From positions 124,001 to 188,000 of the forward strand of contig OY282380.1 in the NCBI GenBank assembly GCA_958295885.1: 64,000 bases of DNA, read 5' to 3'. Numbering within the stretch: the stretch's first letter is position 1; every line of letters starts with the position of its first letter. This stretch comes from Arenicellales bacterium. Its GTDB lineage: Bacteria > Pseudomonadota > Gammaproteobacteria > Arenicellales > JAJDZL01. The notes beneath the pieces are model-generated. The model worked only from the letters and a program-made list of their open reading frames with translations. It was not told the DNA's origin and ran no database searches. This document shows positions 17,715-26,836 of this stretch, piece by piece. The translations under genes and the position numbers were made by a program.

Positions 17715-17867
17715 GGCACAGACACCCAACGCCACGGAGCCTGTACTAGGGTTGCTAGAACTCTGACTTCGTATAGGTGATCATTGGGCGTTACCCCATC
17801 TAGGCGCGAATCCGCTGCAGGTGTGCAAAGACACTGGCATAAAAAGGGCCGCTCTAGATGGGGTGCC
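17715..17867 (-). ncRNA. probable IS110 bridge RNA, copy 1
   Basis: Upstream of the transposase gene the minus strand starts with GGCACCCCATCTAGAGC and closes a first stem with GCGCCTAGATGGGG. A segment CTATACGAAGTCAG follows, matching the right end of the element (CATACGAAGTCC), as expected for a donor-binding loop. The same layout, with changed bases in the first loop, is found in the second IS110 copy. In known IS110 elements (IS621) such an RNA guides recombination. The limits are approximate. Confidence 0.6.
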
Positions 17868-17953
17868 AAATCCGTTTGACAATGGCGATCATGCGCAAGT
17901 TCGTACCATCCCATATTCATCTTGTGCATCATCGCCGTGTCGAGAGAATCGTT

Positions 17954-17991
17954 TTCGCACAAAGTGGGATTTAAATCCCACTTTGTGCGAA
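17954..17991. repeat. perfect 38-bp palindrome beside IS110 copy 1
   Basis: Every base from 17954 to 17991 pairs with its mirror partner. The arms are TTCGCACAAAGTGGGATTT and its complement, meeting at TTTAAA with no loop. It begins 288 bp upstream of the transposase start. Confidence 0.85.
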
Positions 17992-18091
17992 GTATTACAG
18001 TAATTGATCTTTCATCATAAAACATGACAGAATGTATTCAAATTGGTTGTCAGTTAATGGTACAGGCATAAAATGAACTCAACGCTTCCCA

Positions 18092-18235
18092 TCAACCTTG
18101 CAAAACTGCAGCATAAAGCGCACTTTCGCCGATCTTGTACGGCACACCAAGGTAGTGATGCCCGCGCATCAGAGCCAATAACTCCGTCTCCTCCTGGCGC
18201 CTGACCGCTTTAATAGCCAGCTTCGACAAATCCAT
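18092..18235 (-). pseudogene. N-terminal fragment of a DUF4338-type transposase
   Basis: A 47-codon frame, start MDLSKLAIKAVRRQEE, then LALMRGHHYLGVPYKIGES. DUF4338-type transposase proteins (also found as DruA of Druantia) show a similar segment, RRQEExxxxxLxxxHHYLGxxPKxGExLxY. The frame stops just after the motif and nothing downstream continues it, so it is a remnant. Confidence 0.5.
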
Positions 18236-18334
18236 CTTTCACCGATTCAGTTCAACTTTTGAATGCTGATCCATACGCGAATCGATGACAAATATTCAGC
18301 TTCGAATGTAAATCAACTCATCTCAAGCAGCTGG

Positions 18335-18398
18335 CTTGATCAAAAAACAGCCCTGCATTGAAGGCAATGCGCTTGAAATGCTCGACTGGTCCAAATAA
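18335..18398 (+). repeat. IS66-type 3-prime end scar (copy 3)
   Basis: Reads in frame as CIEGNALEMLDWSK followed by TAA at 18396-18398, then AATTAA. It corresponds to the last residues of the IS66 transposase remnants elsewhere in the window. Confidence 0.5.
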
Positions 18399-18667
18399 AA
18401 TTAATTCAGTCTGCAGTCCTGAGCACTCGTCCTTCCTCGAGCAGGACGGGCGAACGTCTGCGATAGATGGACCAATTGTTCCTGCATGAATCAATTGACT
18501 GTGCGGTCCGCCGTCGCTGAATGTTTCAGCTGCCTTGGGATTGACGCCTGTCAAAAGGCAAATTCACTGTGGAATGCTTTCCTTTGAGTCGTTCGCAGGT
18601 TTCTTTGTGCGACGGCAGCTGCGAATCGAATTCAAATTTCCGTACCTCTGTTAAAGAAGGATTATTT

Positions 18668-19672
18668 ATGTCTGCTTCATCAACCAAAATCGACCACGAC
18701 CCTCTTTTCAAACTGTTGTTTTCTCACCCTTACTTGGTGGAAGAACTGCTGCGCGGCTTTTTTTCTTCACACCCTTGGTGCAAAGGCTTGAAATATGGCA
18801 CGCTGCAGTCAATGCGAGCCAGTTTTGTCGCCGAACTCAAAGCAAGATCCAAACTAATCCAGCGTCACGCCGATTCCGTGTGGCGAGTGGAAACCGAACG
18901 AGGTTCGGTCTGGTTGATTATTGCACTGGAATTTCAGTCGTCAGTCGATCTAGACATGGCAGTTCGGATGCAGGTTTACCGCGCATTGCTGCTGCAGCAG
19001 GCAGTGCGAGAACAAAAAAATAAGAAGCAGGGGCGGCGCTATCCGGCGATCATACCGATCGTCATTTATAATGGACTGAAGCCTTGGACGGCAGCTTTGG
19101 GAGTGCGGGATTTGATTGAGAGCCAAGATCCGATGTTCCCGGCGCAGTGGTATGCTCAGCAGGAATATTATCTGTTTGATCTGTTTCAGCAGCGTGCGGC
19201 AGCTCGGAAGCTGAAGGGAAACGTGATGGCGGGCTTGGTGGGTTTGGAAGGAACCGATTCCTTGGGCGTGACTAGAGAATTGGTAGCCGAGATCAAGTCG
19301 AGTTGCGAGAACACAGGGAATGAAGACTTGATGAAGGACTTTTTGAAATGGTTTGTCAAAGATTATATGGTACGAAGGAATCCGCAATTTAGCAAGGAAA
19401 TAAAAGGAGTGATTGACATGGAAGCGGTAGTCGAAAAATTAGAGGGCTTGACTTCTCTAGAGTTTAGACAAGGTCGAGAGGAAGGAATTGAGGAAGGTAT
19501 CGAAAAAGGTATCGAAAAAGGTATCGAGAAAGGCCGTCGGGAAGGAATCGAGGAAGCGCAGCTGCGACATGCCCGTAAATTACTTGCAATGGGAATGCGC
19601 ATCGAAGATATTTGTGATGTTACGGAATTGACGCCGGAGCAGATTGAGCGGCTTCGAGACAACATGAATTGA
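18668..19672 (+). CDS. Rpn-family nuclease/putative transposase, copy A
   Basis: 334 residues from the ATG at 18668, which has AAGAAGG just upstream. The frame is open further upstream but not like the family there. Rpn (YhgA-like) proteins are PD-(D/E)XK endonucleases that promote RecA-independent recombination. Family marks are HDPLFKLLFSHPYLVEELL at the start, WLIIALEFQSSVDLDMAVRM (active-site ExQ strand) and PAIIPIVIYNG. Near residues 275-300 there is a run of EEGIEKGIEKG-type repeats, encoded by a 12-bp unit GGTATCGAAAAA, then a C-terminal region with AMGMRIEDICDVTELTPEQI. This copy has three IEKG units, the next copy four. Such C-terminal repeats are known to vary in number by slippage in this family. 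Confidence 0.9.
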   Translation: MSASSTKIDHDPLFKLLFSHPYLVEELLRGFFSSHPWCKGLKYGTLQSMRASFVAELKARSKLIQRHADSVWRVETERGSVWLIIALEFQSSVDLDMAVRMQVYRALLLQQAVREQKNKKQGRRYPAIIPIVIYNGLKPWTAALGVRDLIESQDPMFPAQWYAQQEYYLFDLFQQRAAARKLKGNVMAGLVGLEGTDSLGVTRELVAEIKSSCENTGNEDLMKDFLKWFVKDYMVRRNPQFSKEIKGVIDMEAVVEKLEGLTSLEFRQGREEGIEEGIEKGIEKGIEKGRREGIEEAQLRHARKLLAMGMRIEDICDVTELTPEQIERLRDNMN

Positions 19673-20274
19673 GTTCGAAATTCTGAACCGTTCGGCCGTC
19701 GACAGGTGACAGCGGGTTTCAAACCGTATATTGAAGCTGTAAGCCATCGCCTGAATCAGTGTGACTGGAGACGGAGACGCGGCAAATTTTTTTTGGTCCA
19801 TAGAGTGATTTGCATGCTGAGTGGTGCGAACAATACCTATCTCTGATCAAAACAAGGGGTATGTTTGCGCGCCTTTAGTCGAATTTCATTCAATCAGGGT
19901 AACTAATCATCTCCTCCCCCTCTGGTTGAATCTTGAGCGGCAGATCATTGCCGTTGAAGATGCCATCGTGCAGAGGCATCGTAACCTGATTACATTGATT
20001 TGCAGCAGAACATTTGATTCGCCCCTTGACATAAAACAGCCAGTCTATGATGTCAGCATCGTTGAATACACAACCCAGTCTAGATGGGGAAAATGAATCA
20101 ATTGACTGTGCGGTCCACCGTCGCTGAATGTTTCAGCTGCCTTGGGATTGACGCCTGTCAAAAGGCAAATTCACTGTGGAATGCTTTCCTTTGAGTCGTT
20201 CGCAGGTTTCTTTGTGCGACGGCAGCTGCGAATCGAATTCAAATTTCCGTACCTCTGTTAAAGAAGGATTATTT

Positions 20275-21291
20275 ATGTCTGCTTCATCAACCAAAATCGA
20301 CCACGACCCTCTTTTCAAACTGTTGTTTTCTCACCCTTACTTGGTGGAAGAACTGCTGCGCGGCTTTTTTTCTTCACACCCTTGGTGCAAAGGCTTGAAA
20401 TATGGCACGCTGCAGTCAATGCGAGCCAGTTTTGTCGCCGAACTCAAAGCAAGATCCAAACTAATCCAGCGTCACGCCGATTCCGTGTGGCGAGTGGAAA
20501 CCGAACGAGGTTCGGTCTGGTTGATTATTGCACTGGAATTTCAGTCGTCAGTCGATCTCGACATGGCAGTTCGGATGCAGGTTTACCGTGCATTGCTGCT
20601 GCAGCAGGCAGTGCGAGAACAAAAAAATAAGAAGCAGGGGCGGCGCTATCCGGCGATCATACCGATCGTCATTTATAATGGACTGAAACCTTGGACGGCA
20701 GCTTTGGGAGTGCGGGATTTGATTGAGAGCCAAGATCCGATGTTCCCGGCGCAGTGGTATGCTCAGCAGGAATATTATCTGTTTGATCTGTTTCAGCAGC
20801 GTGCGGCGGCTCGGAAGCTGAAGGGGAACGTGATGGCGGGCTTGGTGGGTTTGGAAGGAACCGATTCCTTGGGCGTGACTAGAGAATTGGTAGCCGAGAT
20901 CAAGTCGAGTTGCGAGAACACAGGGAATGAAGACTTGATGAAGGACTTTTTGAAATGGTTTGTCAAAGATTATATGGTACGAAGGAATCCGCAATTTAGC
21001 AAGGAAATAAAAGGAGTGATTGACATGGAAGCGGTAGTCGAAAAATTAGAGGGCTTGACTTCTCTAGAGTTTAGACAAGGTCGAGAGGAAGGAATTGAGG
21101 AAGGTATCGAAAAAGGTATCGAAAAAGGTATCGAAAAAGGTATCGAAAAAGGCCGTCGGGAAGGAATCGAGGAAGCGCAGCTGCGACATGCCCGTAAATT
21201 ACTTGCAATGGGAATGCGCATCGAAGATATTTGTGATGTTACGGAATTGACGCCGGAGCAGATTGAGCGGCTTCGAGACAACATGAATTGA
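20275..21291 (+). CDS. Rpn-family nuclease/putative transposase, copy B
   Basis: 338 residues, identical to copy A apart from one additional IEKG unit from an extra 12-bp repeat. The same start, ribosome binding site and active-site segment are present, so both copies look functional. The base differences between copies are silent or nearly so, which means either a recent duplication or gene conversion. The two genes lie head to tail about 600 bp apart, with identical spacer sequence. Confidence 0.9.
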   Translation: MSASSTKIDHDPLFKLLFSHPYLVEELLRGFFSSHPWCKGLKYGTLQSMRASFVAELKARSKLIQRHADSVWRVETERGSVWLIIALEFQSSVDLDMAVRMQVYRALLLQQAVREQKNKKQGRRYPAIIPIVIYNGLKPWTAALGVRDLIESQDPMFPAQWYAQQEYYLFDLFQQRAAARKLKGNVMAGLVGLEGTDSLGVTRELVAEIKSSCENTGNEDLMKDFLKWFVKDYMVRRNPQFSKEIKGVIDMEAVVEKLEGLTSLEFRQGREEGIEEGIEKGIEKGIEKGIEKGRREGIEEAQLRHARKLLAMGMRIEDICDVTELTPEQIERLRDNMN

Positions 21292-21707
21292 GTTCGAAAT
21301 TCTGAACCGTTCGGCCGTCGACAGGTGACAGCGGGTTTCAAACCGTATTTTGAAGCTGTAAGCCATCGCCTGAATCAGTGTGGCTGGAGACGGAGACGCG
21401 GCAAAATTTTGTTGGATCCATAGAGCGATTCGCATGCTGAGTGGTGCGAACAATACCTATCTCTGATCAAAACAAGGAGTGTGTTTGCGCGCCTGCAGTC
21501 GAATTTCATTCAATCAGGGTAACTAATCATCTCCTCCCCCCTCTGGTTGAGTCTTGAGCGGCAGATCATTGCCGTTGACGATGCCATCGTGCAGAGGCAT
21601 CGTAACCTGATTAAATTGATTTGCAGCAGAACATTTGATTCGCCCCTTGACATAACAGAACAGCTAGTCTATGATGTCAGCATCGTTGAATACACAACCC
21701 ATTCTAG

Positions 21708-22334
21708 ATGGGAAACTTAAAATTCGGATCCAAAACCACGACCGGGCTGTGTCAGGCCGTCATTGCGCAGATGCTGCCTCATAGCGTTTGCATCGAATCG
21801 CATCTGGCCGGCAGCGCTATCTTTAAGCGCGAGCCGGCGGCACTGCACAGGATCGGCATCATCGCCTTCGCAACCGACCCGATGATTTCTCAGATGGTGC
21901 CGCTCACGCGCACCGCGCAGTTGCTCAAGATGATGTGTGGACGTCAGATTTGCGAAGCGACTCTTTTGAAATTGGTGCGGCGCATGCATGAGACTCTGAC
22001 CGGTTGGGAACATGCAGCCATTGAACGGCTGCTGGAGATGTCGGTGCTGCACGCTGATGAAACCTCTATCCGAGTGACCCGCAAAAACCACTGGATCCAC
22101 AGCTGCTCGTTTGCCGACATCGTGATCAAAATGCGCCATCCAAAGCGAGGTGCCGTTCAGCAACAGCCGAGCCGAGCGCGACTTCTGAATGGCAAAAGGC
22201 AAACAGAAGGTCTCAGGAACCTTCTGAAACTTCGATCATGTCCGAGCCTGCAGTCGATGTCCTGCCAAGGATTTTGCTCGCTTGACGCGGTGCAAATCGC
22301 ACTTGACGGCAATGCGGCGCAAATGCTCGGCTAG
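21708..22334 (+). pseudogene. IS66-family transposase with internal deletion
   Basis: The middle of the frame carries IS66 TnpC sequence: RTAQLLKMMCGRQICEATL, then the catalytic region LHADETSIRVTRKNHWIHS and KMRHPKRG. Directly after HPKRG the text changes. The frame then ends with LQSMSCQGFCSLDAVQIAL and MLG, which is the extreme C-terminus of the same family (compare the fragment at 16109-16280). So most of the C-terminal half is missing and only one catalytic Asp region remains. It is inactive. The DNA after the stop is the element's right end and is the reference for the scars listed elsewhere. Confidence 0.75.
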
Positions 22335-22663
22335 TCCAAGTAAAATCATTCTCATTCAATTTTGCCGAAAACTCCCTGCCCGCTTCGGGGAGGGGCAAGC
22401 AGTTACGTAAATTCGTAAAATGAGTCATCAACTGAACGATTGTGAGAGACTCAGACAATGTTTTTTGGATTCAGTCAATTCCAAATTGTACTGAAAATAG
22501 CTACAGCGCAACTACCTTGAATGCTGTCGCCCTGCTGCCTTGAGGTAAAATTTCTTGACAGTCGAGCTGAACGCTAAACTTTATTGCTGAGAAAGCTATG
22601 TTCTTGCTCAGCCATGAGTCTGACTGACATCTGGAAAACGATTATGGTGGAACAAAGGATAAT
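22335..22663. other. IS66 right end and spacer
   Basis: The first 80 bases are the element's right end, with a GC-rich hairpin (CCCGCTTCGGGGAGGGG). The remaining 250 bases show no gene. AAAGGATAAT just before 22664 may serve as a ribosome binding site for the next gene. Confidence 0.4.
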
Positions 22664-23473
22664 ATGGAAGTTAAATTAGAAAATGAGAACGAGTCCGAAT
22701 GCATTGAACAGCGAATCTTGAAAATGCGCGCTGAAATTGTTGCGATTCAGAAGGAAATAGCTGAGATTCGCAAGGAATCCGAACGACGCAGCGCCGAGAT
22801 GAAGGCGGAGATTATTGAGATTCGTGAGGAATCCGAACGACGCACTGCCAAGATGAATGCGGGTACCGATTCAATTCTCGAGGAGGACGAGAACGATGCG
22901 CTATTGCAGAAGATCCGACAAGATATCGCGGAAACAGCCGAAATCACCAAGCGTAACTACGAGCAGATCGAAGGTATTACCGAGTATTTGGCGATGCCTG
23001 AATTCAGACGGATTTTCGATCAGCATTTCAACGCTAAATTCCTAGGCCTTCTGAAACTGAACCTGAAGGAACTGGACGGTCCTTTGAAAGTTGATGCTTG
23101 GGGCGTCTCGCGCAGCGGCACCAAGGAGGTGTATCTGGTGGAAATCAAAAAAGAGTTCAGGCACGAGCACTTCCATCAGATGAGGCAGCTGGTAAAGAGA
23201 TTTCGCAGCTATTTTCCGACATTCAGCGACAGTCCGATCTATACGGTTATTGCGGCAGAGAAGATTAGCGATATTGACCGCCGCAAACTGTGGGAAATGG
23301 GGATGTATCTGATCGACATTACAGATTATGAGTTCGAGTTGATGACGCCGCCTGCCGAAGTCGAATTCGAACCGAAAGGCGGATATGGGAGAACAAAAGG
23401 GGTGCATGGAGCAGTTTCGCCGCTGGGTCATCTGGTCTGGAACTGCGAATCGGAGCAACAAAAGCTACAGTAA
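22664..23473 (+). CDS. coiled-coil protein with PD-(D/E)XK nuclease-like domain (DUF3782-like)
   Basis: 269 residues. Residues 10-75 are a charged coiled coil made of near-repeats (EIRKESERRSAEMKAEI and EIREESERRTAKMNAGT). A domain from about residue 110 contains LKVDAWGVSRSGTKEVYLVE followed by IKKEF, which fits the D...ExK core of PD-(D/E)XK nucleases. The strand-helix text IYTVIAAEKISDIDRRKLWE agrees with it. Proteins of this plan occur near Rpn genes and IS in other bacteria and cyanobacteria, with no proven role. It could act in DNA repair, recombination or mobile-element control. The nuclease-like fold is fairly likely, the function is unknown. Confidence 0.65.
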   Translation: MEVKLENENESECIEQRILKMRAEIVAIQKEIAEIRKESERRSAEMKAEIIEIREESERRTAKMNAGTDSILEEDENDALLQKIRQDIAETAEITKRNYEQIEGITEYLAMPEFRRIFDQHFNAKFLGLLKLNLKELDGPLKVDAWGVSRSGTKEVYLVEIKKEFRHEHFHQMRQLVKRFRSYFPTFSDSPIYTVIAAEKISDIDRRKLWEMGMYLIDITDYEFELMTPPAEVEFEPKGGYGRTKGVHGAVSPLGHLVWNCESEQQKLQ

Positions 23474-23900
23474 CGAATCAGGCAATGTCGTACGGTGACC
23501 GGACCGGTACGGCATCACCATATCGAACCGGCGAAATGGAGCATGTGCCGGTGCCGTTGCGACACCATACTGCTTGCTGAAACAATTCAGCGCCGAGTTG
23601 ACCGAAATCCCATCATCGGGTGTTGTTCGGCAACTCGCGGTATGCCAAACAACCGTTAGAGGGGCAAAATCTCGATATGAAGCACTATTTTCTGAGTGTT
23701 GGATTCAAGTTTTTTCGATTCATTAGCTGTTAGAGATCGCATTTCAAACACGAAGCCAGTGGTCGTGATTGAAGACGGGTCAGTGATTTATTCTCGTTGT
23801 CTGACGAATGTGGCCAAGGGTGGCACATGAGGTGCGTTCGGCACCCTGAATGGACTGCCGAGTCATTCCCAGAAGCTGATTTTCTGCTTGTGGCAGATTT
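23474..23900. other. about 430 bp without a convincing gene
   Basis: Several short open frames, none with a clear start signal or family text. It separates two convergent nuclease-type genes. Confidence 0.4.
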
Positions 23901-24668
23901 TCAGCAGTGCGAGCCCGGCATCGCGCAGCTGGCGATAAAAGGTCCAAATCTCGTCGCAATTCGATTCAACTGCTTGGTGGATTCCTGACGGCCTTGTGCT
24001 TGGCCTTCTTGACGAAATGCTTCCAAAGCTGAAAGAACCATCTGTTGTTCCCCCGACGTTTTGGTTTCCAGTTTCAGTATGTCATCCTGTTTAATGTCGT
24101 TATTGAAATCGCAAACATAACCAAGCACCAACTTGAACATCCTTGCCCGCTCCTCGGCTGGAACATTCCTGGTTCGGTCCATTAGATCCTGCAGGCCGTT
24201 CACGTCAAAGTCTCGTACTGTGGACATCGCACGGACCACCGCGTCAATGTTGGTTTTTTCCGCCAGCCCCTGACGGTCAATTTCATTCACGTTGATCAGC
24301 AGACATCGGAAGTTGACCGAATACTCGGTCAAAACTCGCAGATGCTGTTCCTGATAATCGAAAAGCAGGTTGCTGAACGTTACCGACCGATGCTTGAACC
24401 ACGGACTCTGAAACACCATGAACGGCACAATCAGCGACTGAAAGTCATTTTGCAGATACATCAGAAACTGACTGCGAGCGATTTGCTTATCCAGAGCTGT
24501 ATCCCTATAGCTTTTGTGCTCAAACAACAGGACGATTCCGGCCGTACGCTCACTATCTTTCAGTGTCGTGGGAAACACCAGATTGGCGAATTTCTCTCCC
24601 TGCCGGTCTGCTTTAATCCACTGCGACTCGAACCTCAAAGCATCCCAGTCAATAGTCTCAAACAGCAA
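23901..24668 (-). pseudogene. Rpn-family nuclease, N-terminally truncated
   Basis: 255 codons from a TTG at 24668. The text TAGIVLLFEHKSYRD carries the ExK of the PD-(D/E)XK core, and ARSQFLMYLQND follows, typical of the other branch of Rpn proteins. The first 30-40 residues of the family (the FKxxF...P segment) are absent, because the frame is closed just upstream by a TGA, so the gene is probably dead. It differs strongly from the twin copies at 18668 and 20275. The last dozen codons (FIASCAMPGSHC) do not look like the family and may come from a lost 3-prime end. Confidence 0.7.
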
Positions 24669-24749
24669 TTTTGGTGCGCCCGTTTGATTCGGCGGCGATA
24701 CTCAGCCAATCAAGACTGAATCAGTTAGTGGGTGAGCAGTTGCGAAATC

Positions 24750-24885
24750 TTCAACCTTCTGCCGCTAGGAATCATCTAGGATGTGACCTGTTGCTCAATT
24801 TCATTCAAATTATTCGCATTCGCCGCAATCTTTCGCTAGGGAGAACTGAGACATTTCCGAAATTCATGCGCAGAGGGTGACGAAT
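24750..24885 (+). repeat. dispersed repeat, copy 2 (partner at 15697-15830)
   Basis: Same order of segments as the partner: CTTCAACCTTCTGCCGCTAG, GAATCATCTAGG, TGCTCAATTTCATTCAAA, ACATTTCCGAAATTCATGCG. It has no coding sense that I can see. Confidence 0.6.
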
Positions 24886-25126
24886 AAAACGGCGACACGG
24901 CTCACCGTTCGAGAATTTTTCACCTCGAATCCATCCTTAATATCCACTCCGTAATGACTCTTTCAAAGTTTCTCAGACCTCGTTGTCTTCGCCATCCCAT
25001 TCAACAGCAAGCAAATCAATAGGATAAAATTTGACTGCTATGCTTGATCTTAAACACTTGATGTGGTGTCTATAGCATTCATTGGAATTTATAATTTTCT
25101 TTACGAATTAAACGAAAGCAAGTACT

Positions 25127-26836
25127 ATGAACCATTCAGACCTGTCTACTCTCATTTGGTCTATTGCAGATGACGTGCTTCGCGGAGTATTCAAACCAAG
25201 TGAATATGGCCGAATCATTCTGCCCTTCGTTGTATTTCGACGCCTCGACTGTGTTTTGGAACCCAAGAAAGACGAGATTCTTGAACTTCATAAAAAATAC
25301 AAGGATCAGATTCAAGACACCTCACCTGTGATTCAGAGTGAGATTGGATTGCCGTTTTTCAATTATTCCAAATTCGATCTAGCCCGGCTGAAAAGCGATC
25401 CCAACAATATTCGCATAAACTTTGACAACTATGTTCATGGCTTTTCGCGCAATGTCTTTGACATCATCGAGAATTTCTCTGTCGGTCCGTTTGTAGAAAA
25501 GCTGGAAAAGCATGATCGGCTCTATATGTTGATTGACAAGTTCACGCAGATCAGTCTGCATCCATCATTCGTTGACAATCACCAGATGGGAACGGTTTAC
25601 GAAGAACTGCTGCGCAAGTTTTCGGAGATGTCGAATGAAGAAAGCGGTGATCATTTCACGCCGCGCGACATCGTGAAACTGTTGGTGAGTTTTGTCTTTG
25701 GCGGTGCTAAAGAAGACCTTGAAGGGAAAGGCAAGATCCGTTCCGTTTATGATCCCTGCTGTGGAACCGGTGGGATGCTGACGATTGGCAAGGAGTGGAT
25801 TCACCAGAACATCAATGAAAGTCTCAAAATCAACTTATATGGTCAGGAACTGAACGACACCACCTACGCCATCTGCAAGTCAGACCTTTTGATGCTGGGT
25901 GAAAATCCAGAAAACATTCATGGCCCCTGCTCATCAATTTCGGATGATCGGCTTCAGGGGCAGAAATTTGATTACATGATTACCAATCCGCCGTTTGGCG
26001 TGAGCTGGAAAAGCGAAAAAGGCTTTGTTCTTGAGGAAATGAAGGACCCGAACGGAAGATTTGCTGTCGGTAAGCCTAGGATTTCAGATGGTTCTTTATT
26101 ATTTCTGCAACATCTGATCCACAAAATGAGTCCTCAGAGGTCTCGTATTGGAATTGTTTTCAACGGTTCGCCTCTATTTACCGGAGATGCAGGAAGCGGT
26201 GAATCAGAAATTCGAAAATGGATTATAGAGAATGACTGGCTAGAGACGATTGTCCGTCTTCCCGATCAGCTCTTTTTCAATACGGGGATCACAACTTACT
26301 TCTGGATTGTAACGAACAGAAAGTCGGAGGAACGAAAAGGAAAGATTCAGCTGATTGACGGTTCGAGATTTTTTCAGAACATGAAAAAATCTCTCGGTAA
26401 TAAAAGGAAAGAAGTGAGTGAAGCTCAGTATCGACGACTATTTGAGATCTATGAATCATGTGCAGAAGGAGAGTATTCGAAGATTTATTCAAATGCTTTT
26501 TTTGGGTTTACCAGAGTGGTGGTTGAGCAGCCATTGATTGAAAATGGTGTCGTGAAAACCTATAAGTCTGGGAAGCCTAAGCCGGATACCAAAAAAAGAG
26601 ATTATGAAAGAGTGCCATTGACCGAATCGGTCGAGCAATACTATGAGAGAGAAGTACGCCCTCATCTTTCGGATTCGTGGCTCGACAGAAAGAAGGACAG
26701 AGTCGGTTATGAGATCAACTTTTCGAAGTATTTTTACAGGTTCAAGCCTTTGAGACCGCTGGAGGAGATCACTGCTGATCTCAGAACTTTAGACGAAGAG
26801 ATTGAAGAACTGTCTATGGAGCTGGTCAGTGGATAG
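25127..26836 (+). CDS. hsdM: type I restriction-modification DNA methyltransferase subunit M
   Basis: 569 residues, normal for HsdM. The N-terminal helical domain (DLSTLIWSIADDVLRGVF) is followed by an adenine-N6 methyltransferase: SAM-binding motif DPCCGTGGMLTIG near residue 210 and catalytic NPPFGVSWKSE near 287. The subunit methylates the recognition sites read by HsdS, and the M2S complex is the host-protecting methylase. It is the first gene of a three-gene operon and overlaps hsdS by 8 bases. The frame is intact. Confidence 0.96.
   Translation: MNHSDLSTLIWSIADDVLRGVFKPSEYGRIILPFVVFRRLDCVLEPKKDEILELHKKYKDQIQDTSPVIQSEIGLPFFNYSKFDLARLKSDPNNIRINFDNYVHGFSRNVFDIIENFSVGPFVEKLEKHDRLYMLIDKFTQISLHPSFVDNHQMGTVYEELLRKFSEMSNEESGDHFTPRDIVKLLVSFVFGGAKEDLEGKGKIRSVYDPCCGTGGMLTIGKEWIHQNINESLKINLYGQELNDTTYAICKSDLLMLGENPENIHGPCSSISDDRLQGQKFDYMITNPPFGVSWKSEKGFVLEEMKDPNGRFAVGKPRISDGSLLFLQHLIHKMSPQRSRIGIVFNGSPLFTGDAGSGESEIRKWIIENDWLETIVRLPDQLFFNTGITTYFWIVTNRKSEERKGKIQLIDGSRFFQNMKKSLGNKRKEVSEAQYRRLFEIYESCAEGEYSKIYSNAFFGFTRVVVEQPLIENGVVKTYKSGKPKPDTKKRDYERVPLTESVEQYYEREVRPHLSDSWLDRKKDRVGYEINFSKYFYRFKPLRPLEEITADLRTLDEEIEELSMELVSG

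Larger units (their letters stand above)
16347..17953 (-). mobile_element. IS110-family insertion sequence, copy 1 (intact)
   Basis: About 1.6 kb by inference. The right end is taken where similarity with the second copy stops after TGACAAATCATACGAAGTCC (the partner reads TGACAAAGGATACGAAGTCC near 36171-36190). The left end is placed at the edge of the 38-bp palindrome. It holds the transposase gene and a structured leader. IS110 elements have no terminal inverted repeats and make no target duplication, so exact ends need an empty site. Confidence 0.6.
18486..21708 (+). repeat. tandem duplication of a 1.6-kb unit carrying an Rpn gene
   Basis: The unit begins with ATGAATCAATTGACTGTGCG at 18486 and again at 20093, an offset of 1607 bases. 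The first unit ends near 20092. The second ends near 21708, where both read TCTAGATGGG. The copies differ by scattered single bases and by one 12-bp unit inside the gene. No IS lies at the junction, so unequal recombination or an Rpn-promoted event is possible. Confidence 0.85.

Noticed and set aside
17954..17991. Palindrome as a Rho-independent terminator
   Set aside because: It has no loop and no T-tract, and its position matches the IS110 spacing seen again at the second copy.
18950..19387. Long minus frames inside the Rpn genes
   Set aside because: They are shadows of the plus-strand genes, repeated in both copies, without start signals.
19480..19540. 12-bp repeats as a CRISPR or minisatellite array
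   Set aside because: The units are contiguous, in frame and encode IEKG blocks of the Rpn protein. There are no spacers.
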